From Pedobacter yonginensis (lineage in GTDB: Bacteria; Bacteroidota; Bacteroidia; Sphingobacteriales; Sphingobacteriaceae), in assembly GCF_003173595.1 (NCBI RefSeq), contig NZ_QGNZ01000003.1, forward strand, positions 558,001 through 622,000: a DNA stretch of 64,000 nt, read 5' to 3'. The translations under genes and the position numbers were made by a program. Shown in pieces: positions 35,534 through 44,289 of the stretch (the stretch's first letter is position 1; each line of letters starts with the position of its first letter). The notes beneath the pieces are model-generated. The model worked only from the letters and a program-made list of their open reading frames with translations. It made no database searches and was not told where the DNA came from.

Positions 35534-36805
35534 TTAATCAATGATATCAAAACCTGTATATTTTACCAAAGCTTCTGGAATTTTAATTCCATTTTCGGTT
35601 TGATAATTTTCTAAAATCGAAGCCACAATTCGAGGTAAGGCCAGCGCACTTCCATTTAAGGTGTGTGCCAATTGTGCTTTACCTTCTTTACCTTTAAAAC
35701 GCAGTTTTAATCGATTGGCTTGATAGGTTTCGAAGTTTGATACCGATGAAACTTCTAACCAGCGCTGCTGCGCTGCGCTCCAAACCTCCATATCGTAAGT
35801 CATTGCCGAAGTAAAGCCCATATCACCTCCGCATAAACGCAAAACACGGTAGTGCAAACCCAATTCTTGCAATAAGGACTGAACATATTGACTCATATCC
35901 TCTAAAGTTTGGTAAGATTGGTCTGGGTGGGTAATTTGCACCACTTCTACTTTATCAAACTGATGCAAGCGATTTAATCCCCGAACATGAGCGCCGTAAG
36001 AGCCTGCCTCTCTGCGGAAACAAGGTGTATAAGCGGTATTTTTAATTGGTAAGTCTTCTTCTTTAACAATTACATCGCGGTATAAATTGGTAACAGGTAC
36101 TTCTGCCGTTGGAATCAGGTATAAATCATCAACCGTAGCGTGGTACATTTGGCCTTCTTTATCTGGCAACTGACCAGTTCCAAAGCCCGAGGCGGCATTC
36201 ACCAAATGAGGTACTTGCATTTCTCTATATCCCGCAGCGGTAGCATGATCTAAAAAGAAGTTCATTAATGCCCGTTGCAATTTCGCACCCTTTCCCTTGT
36301 AAACAGGAAAACCTGCTCCAGTAATTTTAACGCCCAACTCAAAATCGATAATATCGTATTTAGCAGCCAATTCCCAATGTGGTAAGGCTTTTACAGGCAA
36401 TTCTGCTGGTGCACCATGAAGATAAACCACTTCGTTTTCTTCGGCGGTAGAACCTTGTTTTACCAAATGATAAGGTAAGTTTGGCAGCTGCACAACTAAA
36501 TTGAACTGCGCTGTTTCCAATTCAGCCAACTTTTCTGTTAAATGCTTTATATTTTCTTTGTAACTGGTAGTTTGAGCTTTTATAATTTCTGCTTCGTCCT
36601 TTTTACCAGCACGCATCAATTCGCCTACTTGCTTTGCTGCAACGTTGGCTTCTGCAGAAAGACTATCCAAAGAAGTTTGAGTTTGGCGACGATCTTCATC
36701 AATTTTAATAATCTCATCTACCAATTCTGGCTGTTTAAAATTACGTACACTTAAACGTTCTAAAACTTTCTCTCTATTTTCGCGGATATAGTTAACTTGC
36801 AACAT
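35534..36805 (-). CDS. serS: Serine--tRNA ligase
   Basis: Class II aminoacyl-tRNA synthetase charging tRNA-Ser (and tRNA-Sec where present). 423 residues. N-terminal long coiled-coil arm that holds the tRNA (about residues 25-105), then the catalytic core with motif 2 CFRREAGSYG and motif 3 region SALALPRIVASILENYQ. SSVSNFETYQANRL, the serine-specific segment, is present. Start ATG at 36805. Divergent from rsmI. Confidence 0.95.
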   Translation of the reverse strand: MLQVNYIRENREKVLERLSVRNFKQPELVDEIIKIDEDRRQTQTSLDSLSAEANVAAKQVGELMRAGKKDEAEIIKAQTTSYKENIKHLTEKLAELETAQFNLVVQLPNLPYHLVKQGSTAEENEVVYLHGAPAELPVKALPHWELAAKYDIIDFELGVKITGAGFPVYKGKGAKLQRALMNFFLDHATAAGYREMQVPHLVNAASGFGTGQLPDKEGQMYHATVDDLYLIPTAEVPVTNLYRDVIVKEEDLPIKNTAYTPCFRREAGSYGAHVRGLNRLHQFDKVEVVQITHPDQSYQTLEDMSQYVQSLLQELGLHYRVLRLCGGDMGFTSAMTYDMEVWSAAQQRWLEVSSVSNFETYQANRLKLRFKGKEGKAQLAHTLNGSALALPRIVASILENYQTENGIKIPEALVKYTGFDIID

Positions 36806-36838
36806 TATTTAATTTTTTCACAAAGATAATAATTAAGT

Positions 36839-36885
36839 CGTCATTGCGAGTGCGGTGTGGCAATCTATCCAGAAAGATTGCTTCG
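36839..36885. repeat. CGTCATTGCGAG-type interspersed repeat upstream of rsmI
   Basis: Starts with CGTCATTGCGAG and contains GCAATCT-(8)-AGATTGC followed by TTCG, the arrangement of a dispersed repeat known from many bacterial genomes. It lies in the serS-rsmI intergenic region and provides an open frame upstream of the true rsmI start. Confidence 0.65.
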
Positions 36886-36904
36886 AAACCTGCCGCAAGC
36901 AATA

Positions 36905-37630
36905 ATGAATATAGAAAATATGGATGGCAAACTATATCTAGTACCTACACCAATAGGCAACCTGGAGGATATGACCTTTAGGGCAATCCGGATTTTAAAA
37001 GAATGCGATTTAATCTTAGCTGAAGATACCCGAACAAGCGCACCAATGCTGAAACATTTTGGTATCGATAAAAAGGTTTTTTCCCATCATCAGCATAATG
37101 AGCACAAAGCAACTTCAGAGATTATAAAGTTTTTGAACGAGGGACAAAAAATTGCCTTAATCTCTGATGCTGGTACGCCTGCAATTTCTGATCCTGGTTT
37201 TTTTCTCGTTCGCGAGGCCATTAAAAATGAAATTGCTGTAGAATGCTTACCCGGGGCTACGGCTTTTGTCCCTGCATTGGTAAATTCTGGCCTACCTGCT
37301 GATGCGTTTTGTTTTGAAGGCTTTCTCCCTGTTAAAAAAGGCAGGCAAACGAAATTTAAAAAACTGACGGAAGAAGATCGAACTATAATTCTTTATGAAA
37401 GCCCACACCGGTTGTTAAAAACATTGGAGGAGTTTGCTCAATATCTAGGCGCCGATCGGCAGGCATCAGTAAGTAGAGAATTAACCAAGATGTTTGAAGA
37501 AACCGTTCGCGGTACCTTAACGGAGATAAAAACACATTTCGAAAACAATACTTTAAAAGGAGAATTTGTAATTTGCATTGCTGGTAAAACGACAAGTAAA
37601 AGCAAAAATAAGTATGAGGTGGCTGATTAG
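36905..37630 (+). CDS. rsmI: 16S rRNA (cytidine1402-2'-O)-methyltransferase
   Basis: SAM-dependent tetrapyrrole-methylase-fold enzyme that 2'-O-methylates C1402 in the ribosomal decoding centre. The core motifs are YLVPTPIGNLEDMT, DTRTSAPMLKHFGI and SDAGTPAISDPG, with LPGATAFVPALVNSGLP later. About 241 residues from ATG 36905 (36920 is also possible); an in-frame ATG at 36857 would encode 16 residues out of the interspersed repeat and is rejected. Somewhat shorter than the E. coli protein, which has a longer C-terminal tail. Confidence 0.94.
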   Translation: MNIENMDGKLYLVPTPIGNLEDMTFRAIRILKECDLILAEDTRTSAPMLKHFGIDKKVFSHHQHNEHKATSEIIKFLNEGQKIALISDAGTPAISDPGFFLVREAIKNEIAVECLPGATAFVPALVNSGLPADAFCFEGFLPVKKGRQTKFKKLTEEDRTIILYESPHRLLKTLEEFAQYLGADRQASVSRELTKMFEETVRGTLTEIKTHFENNTLKGEFVICIAGKTTSKSKNKYEVAD

Positions 37631-37650
37631 TGGCTTAATATTAAACAATT

Positions 37651-37956
37651 ATGATGGAAAATTTAATTTCTAACCACTTGCCAGAAATAAGGAATCTTTT
37701 TAAACAATATGATGTTAAAGAGGCTTATTTGTTTGGCAGTGCAGCGAAAAATACGTTAAAGGATGATAGCGATATTGATTTTTTGATCAATTTTTCAAAT
37801 AAAACAGACTTCGAAAGTTATGGTAATAATTACTTCGGTTTGCTTTATGCCCTGCAAGACCTTTTAAAAAGAAATGTCGATTTAGTTGCAGAAGAAACGT
37901 TAAGCAACCCTTACCTTATTGAGAGTATTAATCAAACCAAGATACAGCTGATATGA
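37651..37956 (+). CDS. mntA: MNT-type nucleotidyltransferase antitoxin
   Basis: 101 residues. Minimal nucleotidyltransferase with the GSx10DxD signature (FGSAAKNTLKDDSDIDFLI). In characterised HEPN/MNT pairs this protein inactivates the HEPN toxin by AMPylating a tyrosine. Its stop overlaps the next start by 4 bp (ATGA), the usual coupling of these modules. It follows rsmI by about 20 bp and may be read from the same transcript. Start may be either of two adjacent ATGs. Confidence 0.88.
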   Translation: MMENLISNHLPEIRNLFKQYDVKEAYLFGSAAKNTLKDDSDIDFLINFSNKTDFESYGNNYFGLLYALQDLLKRNVDLVAEETLSNPYLIESINQTKIQLI

Positions 37957-38288
37957 GTGTTCTAGAAGAGAAGAAACTACTCACAGATATAAAAATATCG
38001 ATATTATCGATCTACGAACACCTAGAAAACAACCTTGATTTTGAAGTTTATAAAACTAATAAAACTAAGCGAAGAGCGGTCGAGAGAGAACTAGAAATCA
38101 TAGGCGAAGCCATCAATCATTTGCTTAGAATTAATCCTGAAATAAAAATTTCCTATTCACGCCAAATTGTTGATTTAAGAAATAAAATCATCCACTCGTA
38201 TGATAATGTAAACAACATCGTTATATGGAAAATTATAATTAAAGATATACCGATTTTACAAATGGAGGTAAATCTTTACCTTGAATAA
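37953..38288 (+). CDS. hepT: HepT-like HEPN toxin (RNase)
   Basis: 111 residues (DUF86). The helical HEPN domain has the catalytic Rx4HxY motif intact (RNKIIHSY, about residue 87), which forms the RNase active site in the dimer and includes the tyrosine modified by MntA. With the upstream gene it makes a complete toxin-antitoxin module. No truncation is seen. Role (plasmid/prophage defence or remnant) cannot be told from sequence. Confidence 0.9.
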   Translation: MSVLEEKKLLTDIKISILSIYEHLENNLDFEVYKTNKTKRRAVERELEIIGEAINHLLRINPEIKISYSRQIVDLRNKIIHSYDNVNNIVIWKIIIKDIPILQMEVNLYLE

Positions 38289-38302
38289 AATTTTAATAAT
38301 AT

Positions 38303-38953
38303 ATGATTAGCATAGATAGATTTCTAAGTGACGAGCAAGACCCAAAGGCGGTTGAAAAAGTTATCGGAAAATTAAATGATCTTTTAACCACGGGTGAGGA
38401 GCTTTTATACTTAGCCGTTCAGAAAAAGCCTGCGGTAAACTTGTTGCCAGATAGCATTGCGATTTCGAACAAGAGAATTTTTTACTGCGAGCCAGGTAAC
38501 TTAGGTTTAACCATGAACTTTAAGGACATTTCTTGGAAAAGCATTAAAGAGGTTTCGTTTAAAGAAGAATTTTTTGGCTCTAAGTTTATCTGTGTCCCCC
38601 AACATGGAGAGAATATTGTAACCGAATTCATTCCAAAAGTGCAGGCAAGAAAACTTCATCAAGCTGCTAACGAGCAATTGGAAGCTTATAAAGAACTGCT
38701 TAGACAGCAATTACTTGAAGAAAACCGCGCTTCGGCAAGCGCCGTTAATTACTCTCCCTCACAGCCCACAGTCGAGATTCCGAATCTAATCCAAGAGCCA
38801 GAACAACCGATAATCCAAATTGCAGAGGTTGTGGAAGAACCAGAAGATGAAGCCACTTTGAAATTGCGTAAACTAAAAACGCTTTACGATAAACACTTGA
38901 TTACCCAAGAAGAATACGAGGCAAAAAAAGCAAATATTTTGGATAGTTTGTAG
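38303..38953 (+). CDS. Bacterial PH domain protein with C-terminal SHOCT
   Basis: 216 residues. The N-terminal 115 residues look like a bacterial PH domain (LPDSIAISNKRIFYCEP, MNFKDISWKSIKEVSFKEEFFGSK in pieces), then a Glu/Pro-rich linker, and a C-terminal SHOCT motif (KLKTLYDKHLITQEEYEAKKANIL), a short helical element common at protein ends. Cytoplasmic, no leader. It starts 15 bp after hepT. Function unknown; such proteins may bind lipids or oligomerise. Confidence 0.82.
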   Translation: MISIDRFLSDEQDPKAVEKVIGKLNDLLTTGEELLYLAVQKKPAVNLLPDSIAISNKRIFYCEPGNLGLTMNFKDISWKSIKEVSFKEEFFGSKFICVPQHGENIVTEFIPKVQARKLHQAANEQLEAYKELLRQQLLEENRASASAVNYSPSQPTVEIPNLIQEPEQPIIQIAEVVEEPEDEATLKLRKLKTLYDKHLITQEEYEAKKANILDSL

Positions 38954-38968
38954 TGAATGTAGTTTTAG

Positions 38969-39016
38969 GTGGATTAAAAATCCACAGTTCTACGGTCGAG
39001 AAAACATTTCTCGACC
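38969..39016. repeat. Double hairpin, dispersed-repeat type
   Basis: Two adjacent perfect hairpins: GTGGATT-AAA-AATCCAC (38969-38985) and GGTCGAGAAA-ACA-TTTCTCGACC (38994-39016). The second has no T run. They lie between the PH-SHOCT gene and lnt. Confidence 0.7.
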
Positions 39017-39046
39017 AACTTATGGTGATCGTCAAAAGTTAAAAAC

Positions 39047-39077
39047 CCATTAAGATGCTGAAACGATTTTAGCATGA
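39047..39077. repeat. ATGCTGAAA hairpin, dispersed-repeat copy
   Basis: CCATTAAGATGCTGAAA-CGA-TTTTAGCATGA with a 9-bp stem (one G-T). The same layout in reverse orientation, including the CATTAAG flank, is found at 28631-28664, which shows that it is a repeated element and not a local terminator. Confidence 0.65.
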
Positions 39078-39105
39078 AGGCTAAATTTTATAAGATGATT
39101 TTTTA

Positions 39106-40737
39106 ATGAACCAAAAACAAACCTACCTACTCGCTTTATTAAGCGCATTTTTACTTTGGCTGGCTTGGCCACCAATGCCGTTTACAACGCCTTTATTACT
39201 AATTGGTTTGGTGCCACTGTTTATTGCGCTGGATCATATCGCCCACAGCGAGGTTAAGAAAGCTGGAAGAAGAATATTCTTAACCGCAGGGCTAACTTTC
39301 TTAATTTGGAACACCGCTTCAACATACTGGGTTTTTAATGCTATAAGTGCCTACAATGGATGGGAAACTGCCATTCCTGTTTCGCTAATTCCTTATGGCC
39401 TTGGCGCACTATTAATGACTTTTGCCTTTTGGCTCTATTATCGTTTGGGCAAATACGTAGGCAAAACCTTAGCTTATGCTGGATTAATTTCCTTTTACAT
39501 TGCTTTAGAGTACTTACAGCAAACTTGGGATTTAGCTTTCCCATGGATGACTTTGGGGAATGGTTTGGCTGGAATGCATCAGCTGGCTCAATGGTATGAC
39601 TTTACAGGAGTTTATGGCGGTTCGCTATGGATTTTACTCAGCAACATTTTAGCTTTTGAAGCTTATAAGAAATTCAAATCACAATCAGGTTATTTGAAAT
39701 TCAGGGCTGCAGGAATATGGGCGTTAGTAATCATCATTCCAATCGGCATATCATTAACGAAATATTATAATGCTGAGCAAAAGGGCACACCAAGCAATGT
39801 AGTAGTTGTTCAACCAAATATCGATCCCTACCAGAAATTGGAAAACATACCCACTGCCGAACAAATTCAAATTTTAGCACGCCTCTCCGATTCAGTTGGG
39901 CAAGCCAATACCGAATATTTTATCTGGCCAGAAACTGCCGTTCCAAATTATGCGGATGAAGACAGAATTCGAAGCAATCCCGATTTCATTGCACTACAAA
40001 ATTTTATAAGCAAATACAAAAACGGTACATTAATTACCGGAATTGAAAGCATTAAAATCTATCCCGACAAGAAAACAGTATCAGCAAAATATTATCCAGA
40101 ACAAGGCTTTTATCTTGATAATTTTAATACGGCCATGCAGGTAGAAAACTCTGCTAATGTGCAGTTTTACCACAAATCAAAATTGGTACCCGGAGCAGAG
40201 AAAATGCCCTTTCCGAAGGTTTTTTCTTTTATGGATGGTGTGTTTTCGCAACTTGGTGGAAGCGTAAGTGGTTGGGGCTGGCAAGAAGAGCCTGGCGTGC
40301 TTTATGCGCAAAGTGGCATTGGCGTAGCGCCTGTTATTTGCTACGAAAGTTTATGGGGCGATTGGATCGGCAAGTCGGTAAAAAATGGTGCCCAGTTTAT
40401 TGCCATTATCACCAATGATGGTTGGTGGGGCAACACTTCGGGCAAAGATCAGCATGAAATGTATGCTAAATTACGTGCTATAGAAACGCGACGGGATGTA
40501 GCAAGATCTGCAAACACAGGAATTTCATGTTTCATTAATCAGCGTGGTGACGTACTTAAAAGTTCCAAGTGGTGGACCAGAACCGCTTTAAAAGCCGACA
40601 TCAATCTAAATGATGAAATTACGTTTTATGTTAAAAGTGGTGACGTAATTGCGAAATTATTAAGTGCTTTAGCTATATTAATCGCTCTAATTATTCCTTA
40701 CAAAAAATGGATGAGCAAAGCTACACCCAAAGGATAA
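39106..40737 (+). CDS. lnt: Apolipoprotein N-acyltransferase
   Basis: Inner membrane enzyme that N-acylates the lipid-modified cysteine of lipoproteins. 543 residues: about seven hydrophobic segments in the first 220 residues, a nitrilase-fold domain from about 225 to 500, and a last membrane segment. The catalytic triad is visible as Glu in WPETAVPNY, Lys in HKSKLVPGAEKMPF and Cys in VICYESLWG. The gene is directly followed (10 bp) by lspA, so two steps of lipoprotein maturation are encoded together. Confidence 0.95.
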   Translation: MNQKQTYLLALLSAFLLWLAWPPMPFTTPLLLIGLVPLFIALDHIAHSEVKKAGRRIFLTAGLTFLIWNTASTYWVFNAISAYNGWETAIPVSLIPYGLGALLMTFAFWLYYRLGKYVGKTLAYAGLISFYIALEYLQQTWDLAFPWMTLGNGLAGMHQLAQWYDFTGVYGGSLWILLSNILAFEAYKKFKSQSGYLKFRAAGIWALVIIIPIGISLTKYYNAEQKGTPSNVVVVQPNIDPYQKLENIPTAEQIQILARLSDSVGQANTEYFIWPETAVPNYADEDRIRSNPDFIALQNFISKYKNGTLITGIESIKIYPDKKTVSAKYYPEQGFYLDNFNTAMQVENSANVQFYHKSKLVPGAEKMPFPKVFSFMDGVFSQLGGSVSGWGWQEEPGVLYAQSGIGVAPVICYESLWGDWIGKSVKNGAQFIAIITNDGWWGNTSGKDQHEMYAKLRAIETRRDVARSANTGISCFINQRGDVLKSSKWWTRTALKADINLNDEITFYVKSGDVIAKLLSALAILIALIIPYKKWMSKATPKG

Positions 40738-40747
40738 AAATTATAAA

Positions 40748-41278
40748 ATGGCAAAGAAAAACACGATCAGGTTATTTATCCTCACCATACTTTTATTATT
40801 AAATATCGGTTGCGATCAGGTGTCTAAAAACATTGTTCGGAACCGAATAAGTGAGTACGAACACATCAGTGTTATTAAAGATCGCTTTACGCTAACCAAA
40901 GTAGAAAATAGTGGTGCATTTTTAAGCTTAGGCGATAACATGCCCTACGTGTTTAGACTTATCTTATTATCTGGATTACCCCTACTTGTTTTGGGTTTTG
41001 GCTTATATTATCTTTATGCAAAGCCCAATATACCTAGAACCATGCAAATTGCACTTTGCTTTTTAATAGGTGGTGGTATTGGAAATTTGTACGATCGTAT
41101 TGTACATGGTTCGGTTACAGATTTTATGCACATTGATTTTGTTATCTTTCAAACAGGCGTATTCAATTTTGCAGATATTTCCATTATGATTGGTGTGGGC
41201 ATTTTGCTCATCCAATCTTTGCAAGCACAAATGGTTAAAAAATCTTCACATGAAGAAACCGAATCAACAGAGGCCTAA
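40748..41278 (+). CDS. lspA: Lipoprotein signal peptidase (signal peptidase II)
   Basis: Aspartic membrane protease that cleaves diacylglyceryl-prolipoproteins before the modified cysteine. 176 residues with four hydrophobic segments. Conserved blocks GCDQVSKNIVR, VENSGAFLSLGD, GGGIGNLYDRIVHGSVTDF (first catalytic Asp in VTDF) and NFADISIMIG (second catalytic Asp) are all present. Cotranscribed with lnt. The C-terminal tail is hydrophilic (SSHEETESTEA). Confidence 0.96.
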   Translation: MAKKNTIRLFILTILLLLNIGCDQVSKNIVRNRISEYEHISVIKDRFTLTKVENSGAFLSLGDNMPYVFRLILLSGLPLLVLGFGLYYLYAKPNIPRTMQIALCFLIGGGIGNLYDRIVHGSVTDFMHIDFVIFQTGVFNFADISIMIGVGILLIQSLQAQMVKKSSHEETESTEA

Positions 41279-41377
41279 ATTCGAACAAATTCTTAACCTA
41301 ATAATTGCATTTTATAAACAAACATATATTTATCTTTAGGTGTTTAGAAACAAAATATTCACCAAAAATAAAATCTA

Positions 41378-41794
41378 ATGAAAAGAAATGCAACAGCCGT
41401 ATGGCAAGGATCTGGTAAAGAAGGTAAAGGTAATTTAACCACCCAAAGCACAACATTAAGCAATACTCAGTATTCTTTCGGTTCTCGCTTTGCGGAAGGC
41501 GTAGGTACAAACCCTGAAGAATTAGTTGCTGCAGCCCATGCAGGTTGTTTTACGATGGCTTTATCTTTCAAAATCGACGAGGCTGGTTTTACTGCTGAGA
41601 ACTTAGAAACCAAATGTGTAATCAACTTAGATCCAGCTCAAGGTAAAATTACAGAATCTCACTTAACATTAACGGCTACAGTTCCAGGACTATCAAAAGA
41701 AAAATTTGATGAATTGGTTGCTGATGCTGAAAAAAATTGCCCAATCTCAAAATTGTTCGACACAACGATTTCTGTTGATGCAACTTTAGTATAG
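41378..41794 (+). CDS. OsmC family peroxiredoxin
   Basis: 138 residues. Both redox cysteines of OsmC/Ohr proteins are present: HAGCFTMALSF and ADAEKNCPISKLF. TNPEELVAAAHAGC is the typical block of the OsmC (rather than Ohr) branch. It should reduce organic hydroperoxides. Single gene with its own start region; the 100-bp gap before it follows lspA. Confidence 0.92.
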   Translation: MKRNATAVWQGSGKEGKGNLTTQSTTLSNTQYSFGSRFAEGVGTNPEELVAAAHAGCFTMALSFKIDEAGFTAENLETKCVINLDPAQGKITESHLTLTATVPGLSKEKFDELVADAEKNCPISKLFDTTISVDATLV

Positions 41795-41842
41795 TTATAC
41801 ATTATCACTTGACAGCTCTACTTTAACGGAGTTGTCAAGCTC

Positions 41843-42532
41843 TTATATCAAATCGAAAGCCCTAGCGTATTTTGAAATCTCGAAGGACGATTTGGTATTT
41901 AATTTCTCTCTAATATTTCTTCTGTGGGTATCAACCGTTGTTGGAGAAATAAAAAGTTTATCTGCAATTTCGATTGAACTTTTACCCAACGCGATTTCGC
42001 GTAAAATGGTTTGTTCTCGCTTACTCAGCTTCGAAAAATTTGCATAGTTATTTCTAAGGAAGTTATTCTCTTCCAATAGTCGATCTGCCTTGGCAGCCAT
42101 GTGGTGCATGGCATCAACAGGTATGGATGTGGTTACCGTTAATAAAGGATTGCCATCATCATCTCGCATAAAAATCCGAATACTGGATAAATGCCAGCGC
42201 CAGTGTGGTGAATCTGGAAACTTAAGTTGCTGATAAAAACTTACCGAAGCCTGATCATTATTGTTTTGCATCAGCGCAGCAATTTTCGGCACATAATCAG
42301 CAGCGTCATCGGCATTAAAAAATCGAGCATGGTATTCTTCATTCGTCATCAAATAAAGCTCCTCCGCTGTTATCTTCAACTCGTTTAAGCCACGCTCACT
42401 CATAAACACAATCGACCAATCTCGAATATCGTGAAGGATTACCACTCCGGAAACTAGATTAAACGAGGCCTGATGCATAAAAAGCATTTGGCGCACTTTT
42501 TCATTGAGATGGTTTGTACAGCTTGAGAGCAT
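41843..42532 (-). CDS. LuxR-type regulator with N-terminal PAS-like sensor
   Basis: 229 residues. Residues about 15-140 look like a PAS-type sensor (VVILHDIRDWSIVFMSERGLNELKI, WRWHLSSIRIFMRDDDGNPLL), followed by a short coiled coil and the LuxR/GerE helix-turn-helix (LSKREQTILREIALGKSSIEIADKLFISPTTVDTHRRNIR in pieces). No receiver domain, so it is not a classical response regulator. Signal and targets unknown. Convergent with osmC (48 bp between stops). Confidence 0.85.
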   Translation of the reverse strand: MLSSCTNHLNEKVRQMLFMHQASFNLVSGVVILHDIRDWSIVFMSERGLNELKITAEELYLMTNEEYHARFFNADDAADYVPKIAALMQNNNDQASVSFYQQLKFPDSPHWRWHLSSIRIFMRDDDGNPLLTVTTSIPVDAMHHMAAKADRLLEENNFLRNNYANFSKLSKREQTILREIALGKSSIEIADKLFISPTTVDTHRRNIREKLNTKSSFEISKYARAFDLI

Positions 42533-42612
42533 GAATAAATGACCTTTAATTTACGCCTAAGTTACTCAAAACTAAGTATCTATAAAATTAACGCATCATC
42601 ATTTCTTTTGAC

Positions 42613-44253
42613 TTATATCATATATTTCCCTACAATTGGCATCCTTCTTCCCATTCCGAACGCTTTTGGAGATACACGCAATATTGGTGGGGTTTGGTAG
42701 CGTTTAAATTCGGCAATGTTAACCATGCGCAAAATCCTTTTAACCAATGTCTCCTCGTAACCTTGTGCAATAATCGCAGCAGTGCCCTGTTTGAGTTCGA
42801 TATGCTGATACAGAATTTTATCCAAAACATCATACTCAGGAAGCGAATCTGAATCTTTTTGATCTGGCCTTAACTCCGCCGACGGTGGTTTAACGATGGT
42901 GTTGATTGGAATAATTTCTCTTTCCTTATTGATGTATTTTGCAAGTTCAAAAACCTGTGTTTTATACACATCGCCAATTACTCCAATTGCTCCGCACATA
43001 TCTCCATACAGCGTACCATAACCTACCGCACATTCGCTTTTATTTGATGTATTAAGCAAGATATAGCCAAATTTATTGCTCATGGCCATTACTATCGTTC
43101 CGCGGATGCGTGCTTGGATATTTTCTTCGGCCAAATTAAATGGCAAACCTTTAAAAGCGTTAGCCAACATATGGTCAAAAGCATCTGCACCTTCCTTTAT
43201 GGGAATAATTTCATGCATACAGCCAATGTTATTGGCTAAATCCAAGGCATCCTGTACCGAGTGACCGGATGAGAATTTAGAGGGCATTAACACCGCCATT
43301 ACATTATCTGCACCTAAGGCCTTACAAGCTAAAGCACACACCACGGCAGAATCTATCCCACCAGATAAGCCTAAAACCGCTTTACTAAATCCAGATTTCC
43401 GGAAATAATCTTGAATGCCTAAAATTAAGGCATCATGTATTTGCTCGATATCCGTTAACCTTTCTGGATGAGGATATTTATTTCTAACGTTTTCTATCTC
43501 ATCTAAATCGAAAACCTGAAGATCTTCTGCAAAATACTTGAGCTCGGCTTTCAAAGCGCCTTCTGCATCAAAAACTAAAGAACCACCATCAAAAATAATC
43601 TCGGTTTGTGCGCCGATCTGGTTCACATAAAATAGCGGCAAGTGATATTTTTTCGCATTAGCAGACAGCACCTTTATTCGCTCATCATCATGCGTGTAGG
43701 AGAAAGGCGATGCGGCAATATTAATCATTAAATCAGGTTGCTCCTTAATCAATTCATCCATCGGACTAGACACATATAATGGATTATCATTAATGTTCCA
43801 CAAATCCTCGCAGATGGTTAAAGCAATTCTTTTCCCCTTAAAATCAATACATTGAAAGTTGGTAGCAGGTTCGAAATACCTATATTCATCGAAAACATCA
43901 TAAGTTGGCAATAAGGCCTTTTTTGTAATGGCCTTTACTTTTCCATCGGCTAGAAAATAAGCGGCATTAAATAAGTCCTTCCCCTGTAAAACATCATTTT
44001 TAACTGGCAAACCTACAATACAGGCAATATCTTTACAATGCTTTGCAACCTCTTGCGCGGCCTCATTACATAAGGAGATAAATTCATCAAACTCCAAAAA
44101 ATCTCTCGGTGGATAACCACAAATGGCCAGTTCTGCAAAAACAACCAAATCAGCGCCTTTGGTTTTGGCCAGTGCAATATGCTCGATTATTTTTTTTGTA
44201 TTGGCCTCAAAGTTTCCGATGTGATAATTGAGTTGTGCAAGCGCTATCTTCAT
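42613..44253 (-). CDS. nadE: Glutamine-dependent NAD+ synthase
   Basis: Makes NAD from nicotinate adenine dinucleotide, ATP and glutamine. 546 residues: N-terminal nitrilase-type glutaminase (1-260) with Glu in FAELAICGYPPRD, Lys in KKALLPTYDVFDEY and Cys in LTICEDLW, and C-terminal synthetase (270-546) with the PP-loop LGLSGGIDSAVVCALA. In other Bacteroidota nadE often neighbours gld genes, and gldB is indeed close by. Start ATG at 44253. Confidence 0.96.
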   Translation of the reverse strand: MKIALAQLNYHIGNFEANTKKIIEHIALAKTKGADLVVFAELAICGYPPRDFLEFDEFISLCNEAAQEVAKHCKDIACIVGLPVKNDVLQGKDLFNAAYFLADGKVKAITKKALLPTYDVFDEYRYFEPATNFQCIDFKGKRIALTICEDLWNINDNPLYVSSPMDELIKEQPDLMINIAASPFSYTHDDERIKVLSANAKKYHLPLFYVNQIGAQTEIIFDGGSLVFDAEGALKAELKYFAEDLQVFDLDEIENVRNKYPHPERLTDIEQIHDALILGIQDYFRKSGFSKAVLGLSGGIDSAVVCALACKALGADNVMAVLMPSKFSSGHSVQDALDLANNIGCMHEIIPIKEGADAFDHMLANAFKGLPFNLAEENIQARIRGTIVMAMSNKFGYILLNTSNKSECAVGYGTLYGDMCGAIGVIGDVYKTQVFELAKYINKEREIIPINTIVKPPSAELRPDQKDSDSLPEYDVLDKILYQHIELKQGTAAIIAQGYEETLVKRILRMVNIAEFKRYQTPPILRVSPKAFGMGRRMPIVGKYMI

Positions 44254-44289
44254 GTTTATTTTTGTGTTATGATGATTGTTCGGATAAGA

